Below are positions 9,216 through 18,770 of a DNA stretch of 39,979 bases, piece by piece. The notes beneath the pieces are model-generated. The model searched no databases, was not told where the DNA came from, and saw nothing but the letters and a program-made list of their open reading frames with translations. The stretch's first letter is position 1. Each line of letters begins with the position of its first letter. Made by a program: the position numbers and the translations under genes. The stretch is from contig CAMBZU010000025.1 of assembly GCA_945872355.1 (NCBI GenBank), positions 1 through 39,979 on the forward strand, written 5' to 3'. Source of the stretch: Chitinophaga pinensis (GTDB lineage Bacteria > Bacteroidota > Bacteroidia > UBA4408).

Positions 9216-9675
9216 AGTAATAATTTAGGAAAATGTGAGTCAAATTAAAAACCTAATTTCAAAAAAATACTTCAAATTAGCTTTGCTTACAAAGCATCTA
9301 ACAAAAATAGGTTTAGAAATTATTCAATTAAAATTATCATGCTTTAATTAGTAACAATATAATGTGCATAGCATAAATCTAGTTGTAAAAACGATCATAT
9401 GCTATTGCGCATAAATAATGTTAAATAAGAAACGTTATAATGTAGCCGCCGTAATTAGCCATGTTGAATTGTTTTAGCTAAATTTTAAAGCAATACATTT
9501 ATTAGTTTTTCATTCAGAAATCAATGAATATTTAAACTAAAAATACCAAGTAATTTTAATCTTTTTATTTTTACGCCTATAACTAACATGTACTTGTTTA
9601 TAATTAAAACTTAACGACATCATTGATGCCATTAAGTAAAACTAATTTAGCGTTAATAAAAAAATCTACAATCAT
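9216..9675. other. Divergent intergenic region, 460 bases
   Basis: This region separates the minus-strand OmpA lipoprotein from the plus-strand exbB operon, so it should hold promoters for both. It is AT-rich. A small perfect hairpin (GCTTTG, loop CTTA, CAAAGC) lies at 9280-9295 in the likely leader of the OmpA gene. I found no ORF and no promoter pair with good -33 and -7 matches at the right spacing. A lone TATTTTTG occurs on the minus strand upstream of the OmpA gene without a proper -33 partner. Confidence 0.45.
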
Positions 9676-10386
9676 ATGTTGTTATCATTGTTTTTACAAA
9701 TTACCGAAGGTATTATAGGCAGCGCACCAGCAATCCCTTCTGCAGCTCAAAATACACCTAAACAAGCAACTTTATCATTGCTTGATTTAATTATGAAAGG
9801 TGGTTATATTATGATACCCATTGGTGTTTTGTCAATCATCAGTATTTATGTGCTGATAGATAAGCTAATTGTTGTTAAGAGGGCTGGAAAGGTTTCTAAT
9901 GATTTTATGAATAATGTAAAGGATCAAATTAAAAAGGGAAATCTGGAGGGAGCCAGCAGCATATGTAAGAGCAATCCTTCAGCTATTTCTACTGTAATTA
10001 ATAAGGGTATTTCTCGTATTGGTAAACCCATTAAAGAAATTGAAGGTGCTATGGAAAGTGTAGGCAAATTGGAAGTTGCCAAAATGGAAAAAAACATGAG
10101 CATACTTGGCATTGTTGCTGGTATTGCACCCATGTTCGGATTTATTGGAACAATCATAGGTGTTATTAAAATTTTTTACGATATTTCTTTAGTTGATGAC
10201 ATTAGTATAAGCCTAATTTCTAATGGCCTTTACCAAAAAATGATAACAAGTGCTGCCGGATTAGTAGTTGGTGTTTTTGCATTTGTAAGTTATCATTACC
10301 TCAATTTATTAATTGACCGTTCAATATTTAAGATAGAAGAAGCTTCAGTTGAATTTATTGATGTTTTACAAGATCCTAACGCATGA
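9676..10386 (+). CDS. exbB: ExbB/TolQ/MotA-family proton channel subunit
   Basis: The product is 236 residues with three membrane segments: about 45-64 (GGYIMIPIGVLSIISIYVLI), about 130-160 (MSILGIVAGIAPMFGFIGTIIGV) and about 178-205 (MITSAAGLVVGVFAFVSYHYL). The GIAPMFGFIGTIIGVI stretch is the family signature. With ExbD it forms the proton-driven inner-membrane motor that powers TonB. Its stop overlaps the exbD start by 4 bases (ATGA), implying translational coupling, and tonB follows. That context favours ExbB over TolQ, although Bacteroidota members are often labelled TolQ. The start at 9676 gives an extra N-terminal stretch of about 35 residues before the first conserved segment. Confidence 0.9.
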   Translation: MLLSLFLQITEGIIGSAPAIPSAAQNTPKQATLSLLDLIMKGGYIMIPIGVLSIISIYVLIDKLIVVKRAGKVSNDFMNNVKDQIKKGNLEGASSICKSNPSAISTVINKGISRIGKPIKEIEGAMESVGKLEVAKMEKNMSILGIVAGIAPMFGFIGTIIGVIKIFYDISLVDDISISLISNGLYQKMITSAAGLVVGVFAFVSYHYLNLLIDRSIFKIEEASVEFIDVLQDPNA

Positions 10387-10784
10387 ATCTAAAACGAAAC
10401 AGAAAGAGATTTGAGGCAGAAGTTGGGGCCTCAAGTATGAGCGACATCATGTTCTTTTTAATGCTATTTTTTCTAATAGTGTCCACTATGGTTAATCCTA
10501 GCGTAATAAAGTTAATGTTGCCAAAGGCAAGTTCGTCTAACACTGTTAATAAGCAAAAAATTATTTTAGAAATGTCGCTCGATAAACAGTATTCTTTAAA
10601 TGGTCAGCGTATTACCTTCGAAGAAATTGAACCAAGGTTAACTGCTGGAGTGGCTCGTGTAGAAGAACCTACTGTTGTTTTACGCATCGACAATGGATTA
10701 AGTGTGCAAGATTTGGTTGATGTATTAGCTATTGGAAATAAATTAAAAGTAAAAATGATTATGGCAACCCAAGCTCCTAAATAA
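10383..10784 (+). CDS. exbD: ExbD/TolR-family motor subunit
   Basis: The product is 133 residues. It has one N-terminal membrane helix, SMSDIMFFLMLFFLIVSTM, preceded by a basic cytoplasmic tail. Asp21 at the head of the helix is the conserved proton-carrying aspartate of ExbD, TolR and MotB-type subunits. The periplasmic part (about 45-133) has the ExbD pattern, with VVLRIDNGLSVQDLVDVL and a terminal KVKMIMATQ strand. It overlaps exbB by 4 bases and precedes tonB by 55 bases. The three proteins should form one complex in the inner membrane. Confidence 0.9.
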   Translation: MNLKRNRKRFEAEVGASSMSDIMFFLMLFFLIVSTMVNPSVIKLMLPKASSSNTVNKQKIILEMSLDKQYSLNGQRITFEEIEPRLTAGVARVEEPTVVLRIDNGLSVQDLVDVLAIGNKLKVKMIMATQAPK

Positions 10785-10839
10785 TGGACATGCAGTTATG
10801 GAATTATTGAAATAATTACATCTGTAAAATAAAAATACA

Positions 10840-11706
10840 ATGACATCAAATCAAGATTTAGGAAAAAATAGATTAATGGCGCTTGCTGGAACATTATTGT
10901 TTCATGCCTTACTCTTTTTAATTTTTATTTTAATAGTTTTCAAAACGCCAATTCCTCCATTTCCAGAAACAGGTGGTAATGGTATTGAAGTTAATTTTGG
11001 TACTTCTGACGATGGCATGGGCACTATACAACCCGAAGATTTAACAAACCCTACTAACACAGCATCAACAGCCGAAGAAGTCGCTGATCCACCCATCGAA
11101 ATTTCAACACCTGTGCGTCCTTCAGTAAATCCAATACTAACGCAAGAAACCGAAGATGCACCTACAGTGGCAAAAGTAGATCCTACTGAAAATGCTTCAA
11201 ATAATACTGCAACTGAACCTGTCCCCGAACCAAGAAAGGTGAATACAAAAGGTTTGTATAAAGGTAAAAGATCTAATGGTGGCAGCACAGCGCAAGGAGA
11301 GGGGGAAACCAATAAAGCTGGTGATCAAGGTGTAAAAGAAGGAAGCAGAAATTCCACTTATCATGGTCCAGGTGGTGGAACAGGCAATGCACTTGGTAAT
11401 GGAACTGATGGCCCCGGTGGTGATGGAAAAGGGGGGCCGCGCTATTCTTTAACAAATAGAAAAGCCAATAGTTTGCCAATCCCAAGAGCTGCGTTTCAAG
11501 AGGATGGAAAGGTGGTTGTAGAAATTACTGTGGATAAAAATGGAAATGTCATAAAAGCTAAACCTGGTGTAAAAGGTTCTACCACATCAAACCCAAATTT
11601 ACTTGATATTGCCCGCAGAGCGGCTATGTCGGCTAAGTTTAATCCTTCTGCTGATGCACCCGAAGAGCAAAAAGGAACCATCACTTATAATTTTATTCTT
11701 AAGTAA
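10840..11706 (+). CDS. tonB: TonB-family energy transducer
   Basis: The product is 288 residues. One N-terminal membrane helix (about 14-35, LAGTLLFHALLFLIFILIVF) is followed by a long low-complexity linker. This is first Pro/Thr/Glu-rich (about 40-130) and then very Gly-rich (about 145-205). The C-terminal domain (about 207-288) begins YSLTNRKANSLPIP and continues GKVVVEITVDKNGNVIKA and ARRAAMSAKFNPS, the usual TonB C-terminal pattern. It passes motor energy to TonB-dependent outer-membrane transporters. No such transporter is encoded in the window. The linker is rich in glycine rather than Pro-Lys repeats. It is the third gene of the exbB-exbD-tonB-folC unit, with folC starting 9 bases after it. 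Confidence 0.9.
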   Translation: MTSNQDLGKNRLMALAGTLLFHALLFLIFILIVFKTPIPPFPETGGNGIEVNFGTSDDGMGTIQPEDLTNPTNTASTAEEVADPPIEISTPVRPSVNPILTQETEDAPTVAKVDPTENASNNTATEPVPEPRKVNTKGLYKGKRSNGGSTAQGEGETNKAGDQGVKEGSRNSTYHGPGGGTGNALGNGTDGPGGDGKGGPRYSLTNRKANSLPIPRAAFQEDGKVVVEITVDKNGNVIKAKPGVKGSTTSNPNLLDIARRAAMSAKFNPSADAPEEQKGTITYNFILK

Positions 11707-11715
11707 AAGCTTGTT

Positions 11716-12999
11716 ATGGCCATCAAGTATCATGAGGCTTTAATGTACATGTACGATCAATTACCAATGTTTCAGCGCATTGGTACTGCAGCATACAAAG
11801 CAAATCTAGACAATACTTGGGCAATTTGCAATTTATTAAACAATCCTCAACATCATTTTAAAAGCATACATATTGCTGGTACTAATGGCAAGGGGTCAAC
11901 AAGTCACATGCTATCCGCTGCCTTTCAAGAAGCAGGCTATAAAACAGGTTTATATACCTCGCCTCATTTAAAAGATTTTAGGGAGCGCATTAAAATTGAT
12001 GGAAAAATGATTTCCAAAAAATATGTTGCACAATTCATTGACCAGTACCAGCTTGAATTTATGCGTATCCAACCTTCATTTTTTGAAATGACAGTAGGAT
12101 TGGCTTTTCAATATTTTAAGGATAAAAAAGTTGATATTGCCATTGTCGAAACAGGCCTGGGTGGGCGGCTCGATAGCACTAATGTGATAGCTCCTATAAT
12201 GAGCATCATTACCAATATTAGTATGGATCATATGTCGCTTCTTGGAAATACATTGCCGCTTATAGCCAAAGAAAAGGCGGGCATAATGAAACCAAATACA
12301 CCTGTTATTATTGGAGAAACACAAGCTGAAATTAAATCTATATTTGTGAATAAGGCAAAAGAAAGTAAGGCGAAAATTTATTTTGCGGATAAACATTTTA
12401 AAGTATCAAATCACTTGCAAAAAGGCTTTCTAAAAGTAAGTCATGAGCATAATGTTTACTTTGAAAAATTAAACCCACAGCTAAAAGGTATTTATCAAAC
12501 TAAAAATATTGCAACAGCATTGCAGGCTATAGAAATAGCTAAAACTTTAGATTTTAAAATTTCTAAAAAACAAACCAAAGATGCCTTTCAAAATGTTATT
12601 GATACCACAGGTTTTTTAGGTAGATGGCAGGTATTGCAAAATAAGCCACTTTGCATAGCTGATACTGGTCATAATGAGGCTGGCATTAAAATGGTGTTAA
12701 AACAAATTAAGCAAACACCACATCAACATTTGCACTTTGTTTTAGGAATGGTTAACGATAAGGATATCACTACAATCTTAAGTTTGCTTCCCAAAAATGC
12801 AATCTATTATTTCTGTAAAGCAAATATACCAAGAGGTTTAGAAGCTAATGAACTGGCTTCGCTTGCATTGCCCTTTAAACTCAAAGGTAAAGTTTTTAAA
12901 AGTGTAAGCGCAGCATTCAAGAATGCAAAAATGCAAGCAGCAACGAATGATTTAGTCATAGTTGGTGGATCAACATTTACAGTTGCAGAGGTAGTTTAA
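11716..12999 (+). CDS. folC: Folylpolyglutamate / dihydrofolate synthase
   Basis: The product is 427 residues, normal for the family. It has the Mur-ligase-type ATP-binding loop in HIAGTNGKGSTSHML, then the folate-binding YTSPHLKDFRERI, the ETGLGGRLDSTN motif, and the C-terminal domain with ADTGHNEAGI and FVLGMVNDKD. The enzyme adds glutamate to dihydropteroate and/or to tetrahydrofolates in the cytoplasm. It starts 9 bases after tonB and is likely the last gene of that operon. The metabolic link to tonB is not obvious, but I recall this adjacency as common in Bacteroidota. No clear terminator follows: ATTAG-TTTT-CTAAT at 13012-13025 is a hairpin without a T-run. Confidence 0.93.
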   Translation: MAIKYHEALMYMYDQLPMFQRIGTAAYKANLDNTWAICNLLNNPQHHFKSIHIAGTNGKGSTSHMLSAAFQEAGYKTGLYTSPHLKDFRERIKIDGKMISKKYVAQFIDQYQLEFMRIQPSFFEMTVGLAFQYFKDKKVDIAIVETGLGGRLDSTNVIAPIMSIITNISMDHMSLLGNTLPLIAKEKAGIMKPNTPVIIGETQAEIKSIFVNKAKESKAKIYFADKHFKVSNHLQKGFLKVSHEHNVYFEKLNPQLKGIYQTKNIATALQAIEIAKTLDFKISKKQTKDAFQNVIDTTGFLGRWQVLQNKPLCIADTGHNEAGIKMVLKQIKQTPHQHLHFVLGMVNDKDITTILSLLPKNAIYYFCKANIPRGLEANELASLALPFKLKGKVFKSVSAAFKNAKMQAATNDLVIVGGSTFTVAEVV

Positions 13000-13217
13000 A
13001 CTCAATTAATGATTAGTTTTCTAATACAAAATATAGGTTAAGTGATTTCAATTGCTATTTTTTTTCAGATCAAGTTTTACGATGGCATTTAGTTTAGGGC
13101 TTCGCCGCTAGAAAAGTTTTTAGGAAACAACTTCTTGTAGCTGCAAATTTTTAGCTGCAGGTTAATGTCAAGATTTTGGGATAATTCACGTTGATAGAAA
13201 GTAAAAAAAATAACTTT

Positions 13218-13580
13218 ATGCGTTTTAAAAGTTCAAAAAATTGGAATTTAATAATAGATGCCTTGGCACTATTTCCTTTCATAAATATGATTAGTTTATT
13301 AAGCTTTTATTTGCATACTGCAATTATAATTGGTCACTTACCTATTCCAAGTTTGGATGACCCCAAAAATCTACTTATTTATTATTTTTATGAACCCATA
13401 ATTTTGATGAGTTTTGTTGCAAACATTATTTGTCTTTTTTTATGGCTATTTGGGGCTTTGACTTGGAACTTAATCACCATAAATCCAATAACTTGGAAAC
13501 CTGTTTTGATTAGAATAGCGCTACAAATAATTGTAGTATACCTATTATTTTCAGATATTTCCGTGTGGCTTGGAGATTAG
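13218..13580 (+). CDS. Small membrane protein of unknown function
   Basis: The ATG at 13218 (MRFKSSKNWNL, 120 residues) is preferred over a TTG at 13191 that would add nine lysine-rich residues. Three or four hydrophobic segments are visible: about 13-35 (LIIDALALFPFINMISLLSF), 60-85 (LMSFVANIICLFLWLFGAL) and 98-114 (ALQIIVVYLLFS), joined by short polar loops. I do not recognise a family. It stands alone, with about 218 bases upstream after folC and about 237 downstream before the convergent paaA. Two direct copies of TAGCTGCA lie upstream at 13138 and 13152. Its reality rests on length and regular membrane topology only. Confidence 0.55.
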   Translation: MRFKSSKNWNLIIDALALFPFINMISLLSFYLHTAIIIGHLPIPSLDDPKNLLIYYFYEPIILMSFVANIICLFLWLFGALTWNLITINPITWKPVLIRIALQIIVVYLLFSDISVWLGD

Positions 13581-13741
13581 CGCCTACATTTTTAAGCTTC
13601 GATGCTTCGTCAGAAATATTTTATAAAAAGTGCAAGGTGAGATTGGGCTCAAAACGTAAATAGTTATGGAAGCAAGCTGCCTCCTGCTTATTATTTTTAC
13701 TTTATCAAATCAACCCTAAATACATGGAATCAATTAAAAAG

Positions 13742-13794
13742 CTAACAAAGGAGCATTGCTTCAATAGATGAGCATTTTTGCTAACCTTTGTTAG
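13742..13794 (-). terminator. Possible terminator of paaA
   Basis: A perfect 10-bp inverted repeat CTAACAAAGG/CCTTTGTTAG (13742-13751 with 13785-13794) has a 33-base loop. On the minus strand it is followed by CTTTTAATT. It lies 24 bases past the paaA stop. The long loop and the short T-run make it an imperfect terminator. The right arm can alternatively fold on itself (CTAAC-CTTT-GTTAG), and the loop holds two direct GAGCATT copies. Confidence 0.5.
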
Positions 13795-13817
13795 TGTAAT
13801 AAAATTAGATAAATATA

Positions 13818-14756
13818 CTAAGCAGCTTTTGCAGCAGCTTTTTTATTAGCATATGCATGTGCTGCGGCTCTTACCCAAGCCCCATTTTTATCCGCATCAA
13901 CCCTAGCTTTTAAACGTTTTTTGTTACAAGGTCCATTACCAGCAACAACATCAAAAAATTCTTTCCAATTAATTGTACCATGCTCATAATGACCAGTGGT
14001 TTCATTAAATTTCATATCATTATCTGGAACTGTTAAGCCCAAAAAGTCAGCTTGCGGAATTGTTCTATCAATAAATCGCTGTCTAATTTCATCATTAGTT
14101 TCTAATTTCACCTTCCAACGCATCAATTGTTCGGTGTTTGGTGAAGCAGCATCTGATGGTCCAAGCATCATTATTGCTGGCCACCACCAACGATTTAACG
14201 CATCTTGCGCCATTGCTTTTTGAGCAGGAGAGCCATTAGATAAGGTGAGCATTATTTCATATCCTTGTCTGTTATGGAAACTCTCTTCTTTACAAATTCT
14301 CACCATGGCTCTAGAGTATGGCCCATAAGAGCCTCTTGCTAACATGGTTTGATTCATTATGGCTGCGCCATCAACCAACCATCCAATAGCACCTATATCG
14401 GCCCAAGTTAACGATGGATAATTAAAGATGCTTGAATATTTGGCCTTACCTGTAAATAGCTGGTCTAATAATTCAGTTCTATCTATACCCAAGGTTTCTG
14501 CTGCACTGTATAAATAGAGGCCATGACCTGCTTCATCTTGCACTTTTGCAAGCAATACTGCTTTCCTTCTTAAGCTTGGTGCACGGGTAATCCAATTGCC
14601 TTCAGGCAACATGCCTACAATTTCTGAATGTGCATGCTGACTCATCATCCGAATTAACTGTTTTCTGTAGGCTTCAGGCATCCAATCCTTAGGTTCAATT
14701 TTTAAACCTTTGTCTATTTTCTCTTGAAATTTCTCTAATAAAATTGAGTCTTCCAT
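13818..14756 (-). CDS. paaA: Phenylacetyl-CoA 1,2-epoxidase catalytic subunit PaaA
   Basis: The product is 312 residues, the normal length. The diiron ligand motifs are intact: Glu45 in [13 protein letters not shown], Glu75 and His78 in KVQDEAGHG, and Glu158 and His161 in [11 protein letters not shown]. Stretches such as [31 protein letters not shown] and GWLVDGAA follow the well-studied enterobacterial PaaA almost residue for residue. In the complete enzyme PaaA works with PaaC (structural), PaaB, and the reductase PaaE to epoxidise phenylacetyl-CoA in aerobic phenylacetate breakdown. None of paaB, C, D, E, G or K is in this window: its upstream neighbour is recJ, 33 bases away on the same strand. 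The C-terminus is Ala/Lys-rich. Confidence 0.93.
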   Translation of the reverse strand: MEDSILLEKFQEKIDKGLKIEPKDWMPEAYRKQLIRMMSQHAHSEIVGMLPEGNWITRAPSLRRKAVLLAKVQDEAGHGLYLYSAAETLGIDRTELLDQLFTGKAKYSSIFNYPSLTWADIGAIGWLVDGAAIMNQTMLARGSYGPYSRAMVRICKEESFHNRQGYEIMLTLSNGSPAQKAMAQDALNRWWWPAIMMLGPSDAASPNTEQLMRWKVKLETNDEIRQRFIDRTIPQADFLGLTVPDNDMKFNETTGHYEHGTINWKEFFDVVAGNGPCNKKRLKARVDADKNGAWVRAAAHAYANKKAAAKAA

Positions 14757-14789
14757 TGTTTATGCTTTAGTATTAAAATCTATTTTTAG

Positions 14790-16526
14790 TTATAACAAAT
14801 TTGTAGGGTTTAATGTTTTTTGATGCTCAAATTTAATATCCTTAATATTAAATTGCAAGGTAACATTACCGTTGTACTCATTCTCCTCCACAGTAAAACA
14901 AATATCAAAGGCAGATTTTTCTAGTAGCTGTTCATATTTTTCTCCAGCATTAAAAGCAATAGCAGGGAAACTAAATTTTAAATCATCTTGATAAATATCT
15001 AACTTCAAGTGATTGTTTCCAACAACTCTTGCATATCCTTTATCTTTAACTCCTCTTGCCAAAAATACAGGAGCCATATTTCTCGGTCCAAAAGGTGCTA
15101 ATTGTTTTAAGATGCGCAAAAACTTAGCATCTAAGTCAACTAATTTAATTTCTGCATCAATCTCTACTTCGGGTGTAAGCAAACGCTCTTCTATTGTTTG
15201 AGAAACAATCAATTCAAATTTTTCAATAAATAATTGAATATTTTCTGTTTTTAGTGTTAAGCCAGCAGCATATTTATGTCCACCGTATTGCTCAAGCAGT
15301 TCACTGCAAGACTCTATTGCTTTATACACATCAAAATCTTTAACCGATCGGGCAGAGCCTGTTGCCATGCCATTAGATGATGTAAGCACAACTGTTGGTC
15401 TGTAATATTTTTCAGTAAGTCTCGAAGCTACAATACCTACAACGCCTTTGTGCCAATCTGGATGGTACAATACTGTGCTTTTCTTAAGATAATTGTCTTT
15501 ATCCTCGTCAATCATGCTAAATGCATGTTTGGTGATGCTTTGATCTAAGGTTTTACGTTCAGAATTTGTGTTGTCAATTTCTTCACTAGAACTTAACGCG
15601 TCGGCTGGATTGTCGGATATAAGTAATTCTACTGCTGTATTTCCGCTTGCGATTCTCCCTGCAGCATTTATTCTAGGTGCAATTGTAAAAACAATATCAC
15701 TGATGGTTAATTTTTTTGTAAAGGCTGCTAATTTTAGAATAGCATCAAATCCTTTTCTTTGGCGATTGTTGAGCACCTGCAGGCCATAGTATGCCAAAAT
15801 TCTATTTTCATCAACTATCGGTACAATATCTGCGGCAATGCTAACAGCTACTAGATCTAAATATTTAATTAATGAGTCCTCTGGAATATTTTTACGTTTG
15901 GCATACGCTTGAATAAGTTTAAAACCAATACCGCAACCGGATAACTCATTAAAAGGATATTTACTCGATTCCATTTTCGGGTCAAGCACTGCAACTGCAT
16001 TAGGCACTGTTTCACCGGGTAAATGATGGTCACAAATAATAAAATCTACACCTTTTTCATTGGCATAATCAATTTTGTCAATTGATTTAATACCACAATC
16101 AAGCGCTATAATTAATTTAAAATTGTTTTCTTTTGCGTAGTCAATCCCTTTAAAGGAAATGCCGTAACCTTCACTGTACCTATCTGGTATATAAAATTCT
16201 AAATTTGTGTAATGACTTTTAAAGAATGAATAAACTAAAGCTACTGCAGTTGTGCCATCCACATCGTAGTCGCCATAAATTAAAATTTTCTCGTTATTTT
16301 CTATGGCTAATTCAATTCTATTAATTGCGACATCCATTCCGTTCATTAAAAATGGGTCGTGCAACTGTGAAAGCTCAGGTCTAAAAAAGTCCTTTGCTTG
16401 TTCCCAATTTTTTATGCCACGTAGGTATAGAATTCTGCTTAATAAAGGTTTAACACCTAATTGCAAACTGAGTAAACCAATTACACTGCGGTCAACATCC
16501 TCCTGTAAACTCCATCTCTTCTTCAT
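14790..16526 (-). CDS. recJ: Single-stranded-DNA-specific exonuclease RecJ
   Basis: The product is 578 residues, typical for RecJ. It has the DHH-phosphoesterase motifs in order: GDYDVDGT (Asp86, Asp88, Asp90), LDCG (Asp143), the DHH motif at 166-168 in ICDHHLPGE, and a downstream GCGIGFKL stretch. The DHHA1 part shows HKGVVGIVASRL and QYGGHKYAAGL. RecJ degrades single-stranded DNA 5' to 3' in recombination and mismatch or base repair. It stands after the terminator of the PpiD-like gene, so it has its own promoter in 16527-16620. It is followed by paaA on the same strand after 33 bases, which may be read-through rather than a functional pairing. Confidence 0.95.
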   Translation of the reverse strand: MKKRWSLQEDVDRSVIGLLSLQLGVKPLLSRILYLRGIKNWEQAKDFFRPELSQLHDPFLMNGMDVAINRIELAIENNEKILIYGDYDVDGTTAVALVYSFFKSHYTNLEFYIPDRYSEGYGISFKGIDYAKENNFKLIIALDCGIKSIDKIDYANEKGVDFIICDHHLPGETVPNAVAVLDPKMESSKYPFNELSGCGIGFKLIQAYAKRKNIPEDSLIKYLDLVAVSIAADIVPIVDENRILAYYGLQVLNNRQRKGFDAILKLAAFTKKLTISDIVFTIAPRINAAGRIASGNTAVELLISDNPADALSSSEEIDNTNSERKTLDQSITKHAFSMIDEDKDNYLKKSTVLYHPDWHKGVVGIVASRLTEKYYRPTVVLTSSNGMATGSARSVKDFDVYKAIESCSELLEQYGGHKYAAGLTLKTENIQLFIEKFELIVSQTIEERLLTPEVEIDAEIKLVDLDAKFLRILKQLAPFGPRNMAPVFLARGVKDKGYARVVGNNHLKLDIYQDDLKFSFPAIAFNAGEKYEQLLEKSAFDICFTVEENEYNGNVTLQFNIKDIKFEHQKTLNPTNLL

Positions 16527-16620
16527 ATCAATCCGGTTTGTTTGCTATACTACTAAGTTTTAAAATTAGTTGCAATTTTTATAAGTACGCTAAAATACAT
16601 TAATAATTTAAGAAAATAAA

Positions 16621-16647
16621 AAAAGGGTAGAAAAATTCTACCCTTTT
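16621..16647 (-). terminator. Intrinsic terminator of the PpiD-like gene
   Basis: A perfect 12-bp inverted repeat (AAAAGGGTAGAA with TTCTACCCTTTT) has a 3-base loop. On the minus strand it is followed by a run of seven T and then ATTTTC. It lies 21 bases past the stop of the minus-strand foldase gene and upstream of recJ, so it insulates recJ from that gene. Confidence 0.88.
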
Positions 16648-16667
16648 ACAATTTATTGACTTAATTA

Positions 16668-18770
16668 TTAAAAGAAAGTTGCTCTTCTATCTTCAATTTC
16701 AGCTTTGTCTTTTAGTGCTTCAAATATTTCATAGTCAACTCTTTGTCTTACAGAGTTGCTCATATTATCTGCATTACTTTTGTATTTATCTACAGAAGGC
16801 TTTGCTTCGGTAAAATCAGTTATTACATATACAAATACTGCATTGTCACCTTTAGTTGCTTTACTTAATACCTTTGCTTTTGAACCAAACGCACTACCAA
16901 CTATACCTGCTTCACGTCCATAGCTGCCCAACACACCATTTATAAAACTTTGATTGCTGGATAGTTCTAATTGCAAATTCATTTTTTGAGCTATTTGTTC
17001 CAAAGTTGTTGCTGATTTCATATTAGCTTCAAATTCACTAATAAATTTCTCTGCTTTCTTTTGTTTTTTTGCTTCAATTTCAACTTGTTCCTTAACTTCC
17101 TCTAATGGTAAAGTTCCTTTCTCCTTAATTTTGGTAAGAATAGCTACTATATACTTTTCTCCAATTTGAAACACTGGAGAAACTTCTTCTTTTTTAGCTC
17201 CATAAGCCCAACGAACAACTTCTCTGGCATTTTCAATACCATTAAAATTACGTTCGGTTTCTCTTAGGTTATCAGCACTTCTTTTATTAAATCCTTGATC
17301 TTTTACTGCTTTTTCATACAAATCTTTATTGTTGTTCTTGCCAGCAAATTCACTTGCTTTGCCGTAATAAAATTGGTAGGTTGCTGAACTTGGTGATGAA
17401 GAACGCTCCACAGTAGAAACCAAAATCCTTTTTGATTCTTTACCTTTATCCATTACTTCAATTAAATGCACACCAAATTGGGTTTCTACAATTTGCAAAT
17501 CACCTTTTTTACCATTAAAGCAAGCATCATTAAATGGTTTAACCATCATTCCGTCCTTAAACCAACCTAAGTCGCCACCTTTAACCGCAGAACCTTGGTC
17601 TTTTGAAAATATTTTAGCTAGTTCATCAAACTTTTTACCACCTTTAATAGCGGTTTTCAAGCTATCTGCACGCTGAAGTGCTTTTTTAGAATCTCCGTTT
17701 TCAATTGAAATTAAAATGTGTCTTGCTTTTACAGAGTCTGGATACATTTTACTGCCTGAAAGCTTGGCAATTTTAAAGTTATTTCCTTCTGGGAATGGCC
17801 CTACTACAGTTCCAATAGGTGATCTTGAAAGGCTATCAAAAAACATAAATCCTGCATTAAAACCAATGTATTTTTCTACATATTTAGCATCTGAATTTTG
17901 GTTAACAAAATCTGAATCAACTGTTGCTGTTGCAAAATCAATTTTCAATTTATTTAAACCATCCGCTAATATTTGTCTGTCTTCTCCCGAAGGAACTACA
18001 TTAAATTCAACGTAATCAATGCCACGAACTGTTTCTTTTTGTTTGTATTTATTCTTGTTTTCGTTGTAGTATTTTTTTAAATCATCTTCAGATACCTTAA
18101 TAATGCTATCTGCAATATCTGAGTACTTTTTTGCAATGTATTGAATATTTGCTGTTCTAGAAGTTCCTTGGTAATTTCTCTTAGCTTCTGCTTTTGTAAT
18201 ATACAAACCTTTTTTTACCATGGCAGTATATTTTTGTGAAACTCTTTCTTCCTTAATGGCTTGTTCAAAAACAATCCATCTGTTTTTTGTGTCGCCTGTT
18301 TCATCTTTCTCCATGTTTTTAAGAAAGTTAACCACATTGGCCGGACTAAATTCATTTGTTTTAGGATCAGTAAAGGCTTGCTTAATTTGAGGATGAGGAT
18401 CTTTGCCTTGAACCATATCACTTAACTCTGGCTCACTTACAAAAATACCTATTTTCTCATAACGTGGCTTTACAACATATTCAAGTAAAACTTGATTCCA
18501 AACTTGCGAACGCAAATTTTCACGTGTGTTTTCATCTATGGTAGCCTGCTTATTTTGGGCCTTTTGATTGGTTTCTGCTTGATCCAATTTGTTTTGAAAT
18601 TCTTCTATTGAAACGTCTTTCCCATTAATCACAGCAATTTTACTGCGATCAGAGGCCGAAAGTCCCTTTCTTGACTCTAAAGCACTCTCTAGAATAAATA
18701 TCAATAAGGCAATAGCAATAATAGTTACAAGTAATCCGGAACGGTTGCGGATTTTAGTTAGTAAGGTCAT
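16668..18770 (-). CDS. ppiD: PpiD/SurA-like peptidyl-prolyl isomerase, membrane-anchored
   Basis: The product is 700 residues. One N-terminal membrane anchor (about 12-28, GLLVTIIAIALLIFILES) is followed by a SurA-N-like chaperone region (VINGKDVSIEEFQNKLDQAE). A parvulin-type rotamase domain spans about 345-440, with VKARHILI, KFDELAKIFSKDQGSAVKGGDLGWF, MVKPFNDACF and ETQFGVHLIEV. The rest is charged helical chaperone-like sequence. The topology is that of PpiD: anchored in the inner membrane and acting on proteins as they leave the Sec channel. Unlike many PpiD proteins whose rotamase domain is degenerate, this one keeps the HIL and GGDLG motifs, so isomerase activity is plausible. It has its own terminator. 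No other foldase gene is adjacent. Confidence 0.88.
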   Translation of the reverse strand: MTLLTKIRNRSGLLVTIIAIALLIFILESALESRKGLSASDRSKIAVINGKDVSIEEFQNKLDQAETNQKAQNKQATIDENTRENLRSQVWNQVLLEYVVKPRYEKIGIFVSEPELSDMVQGKDPHPQIKQAFTDPKTNEFSPANVVNFLKNMEKDETGDTKNRWIVFEQAIKEERVSQKYTAMVKKGLYITKAEAKRNYQGTSRTANIQYIAKKYSDIADSIIKVSEDDLKKYYNENKNKYKQKETVRGIDYVEFNVVPSGEDRQILADGLNKLKIDFATATVDSDFVNQNSDAKYVEKYIGFNAGFMFFDSLSRSPIGTVVGPFPEGNNFKIAKLSGSKMYPDSVKARHILISIENGDSKKALQRADSLKTAIKGGKKFDELAKIFSKDQGSAVKGGDLGWFKDGMMVKPFNDACFNGKKGDLQIVETQFGVHLIEVMDKGKESKRILVSTVERSSSPSSATYQFYYGKASEFAGKNNNKDLYEKAVKDQGFNKRSADNLRETERNFNGIENAREVVRWAYGAKKEEVSPVFQIGEKYIVAILTKIKEKGTLPLEEVKEQVEIEAKKQKKAEKFISEFEANMKSATTLEQIAQKMNLQLELSSNQSFINGVLGSYGREAGIVGSAFGSKAKVLSKATKGDNAVFVYVITDFTEAKPSVDKYKSNADNMSNSVRQRVDYEIFEALKDKAEIEDRRATFF

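Noticed and set aside
9280-9295. GCTTTG-CTTA-CAAAGC hairpin as a riboswitch or operator
   Set aside because: Only 6 bp with no conserved flanks; not enough to claim regulation.
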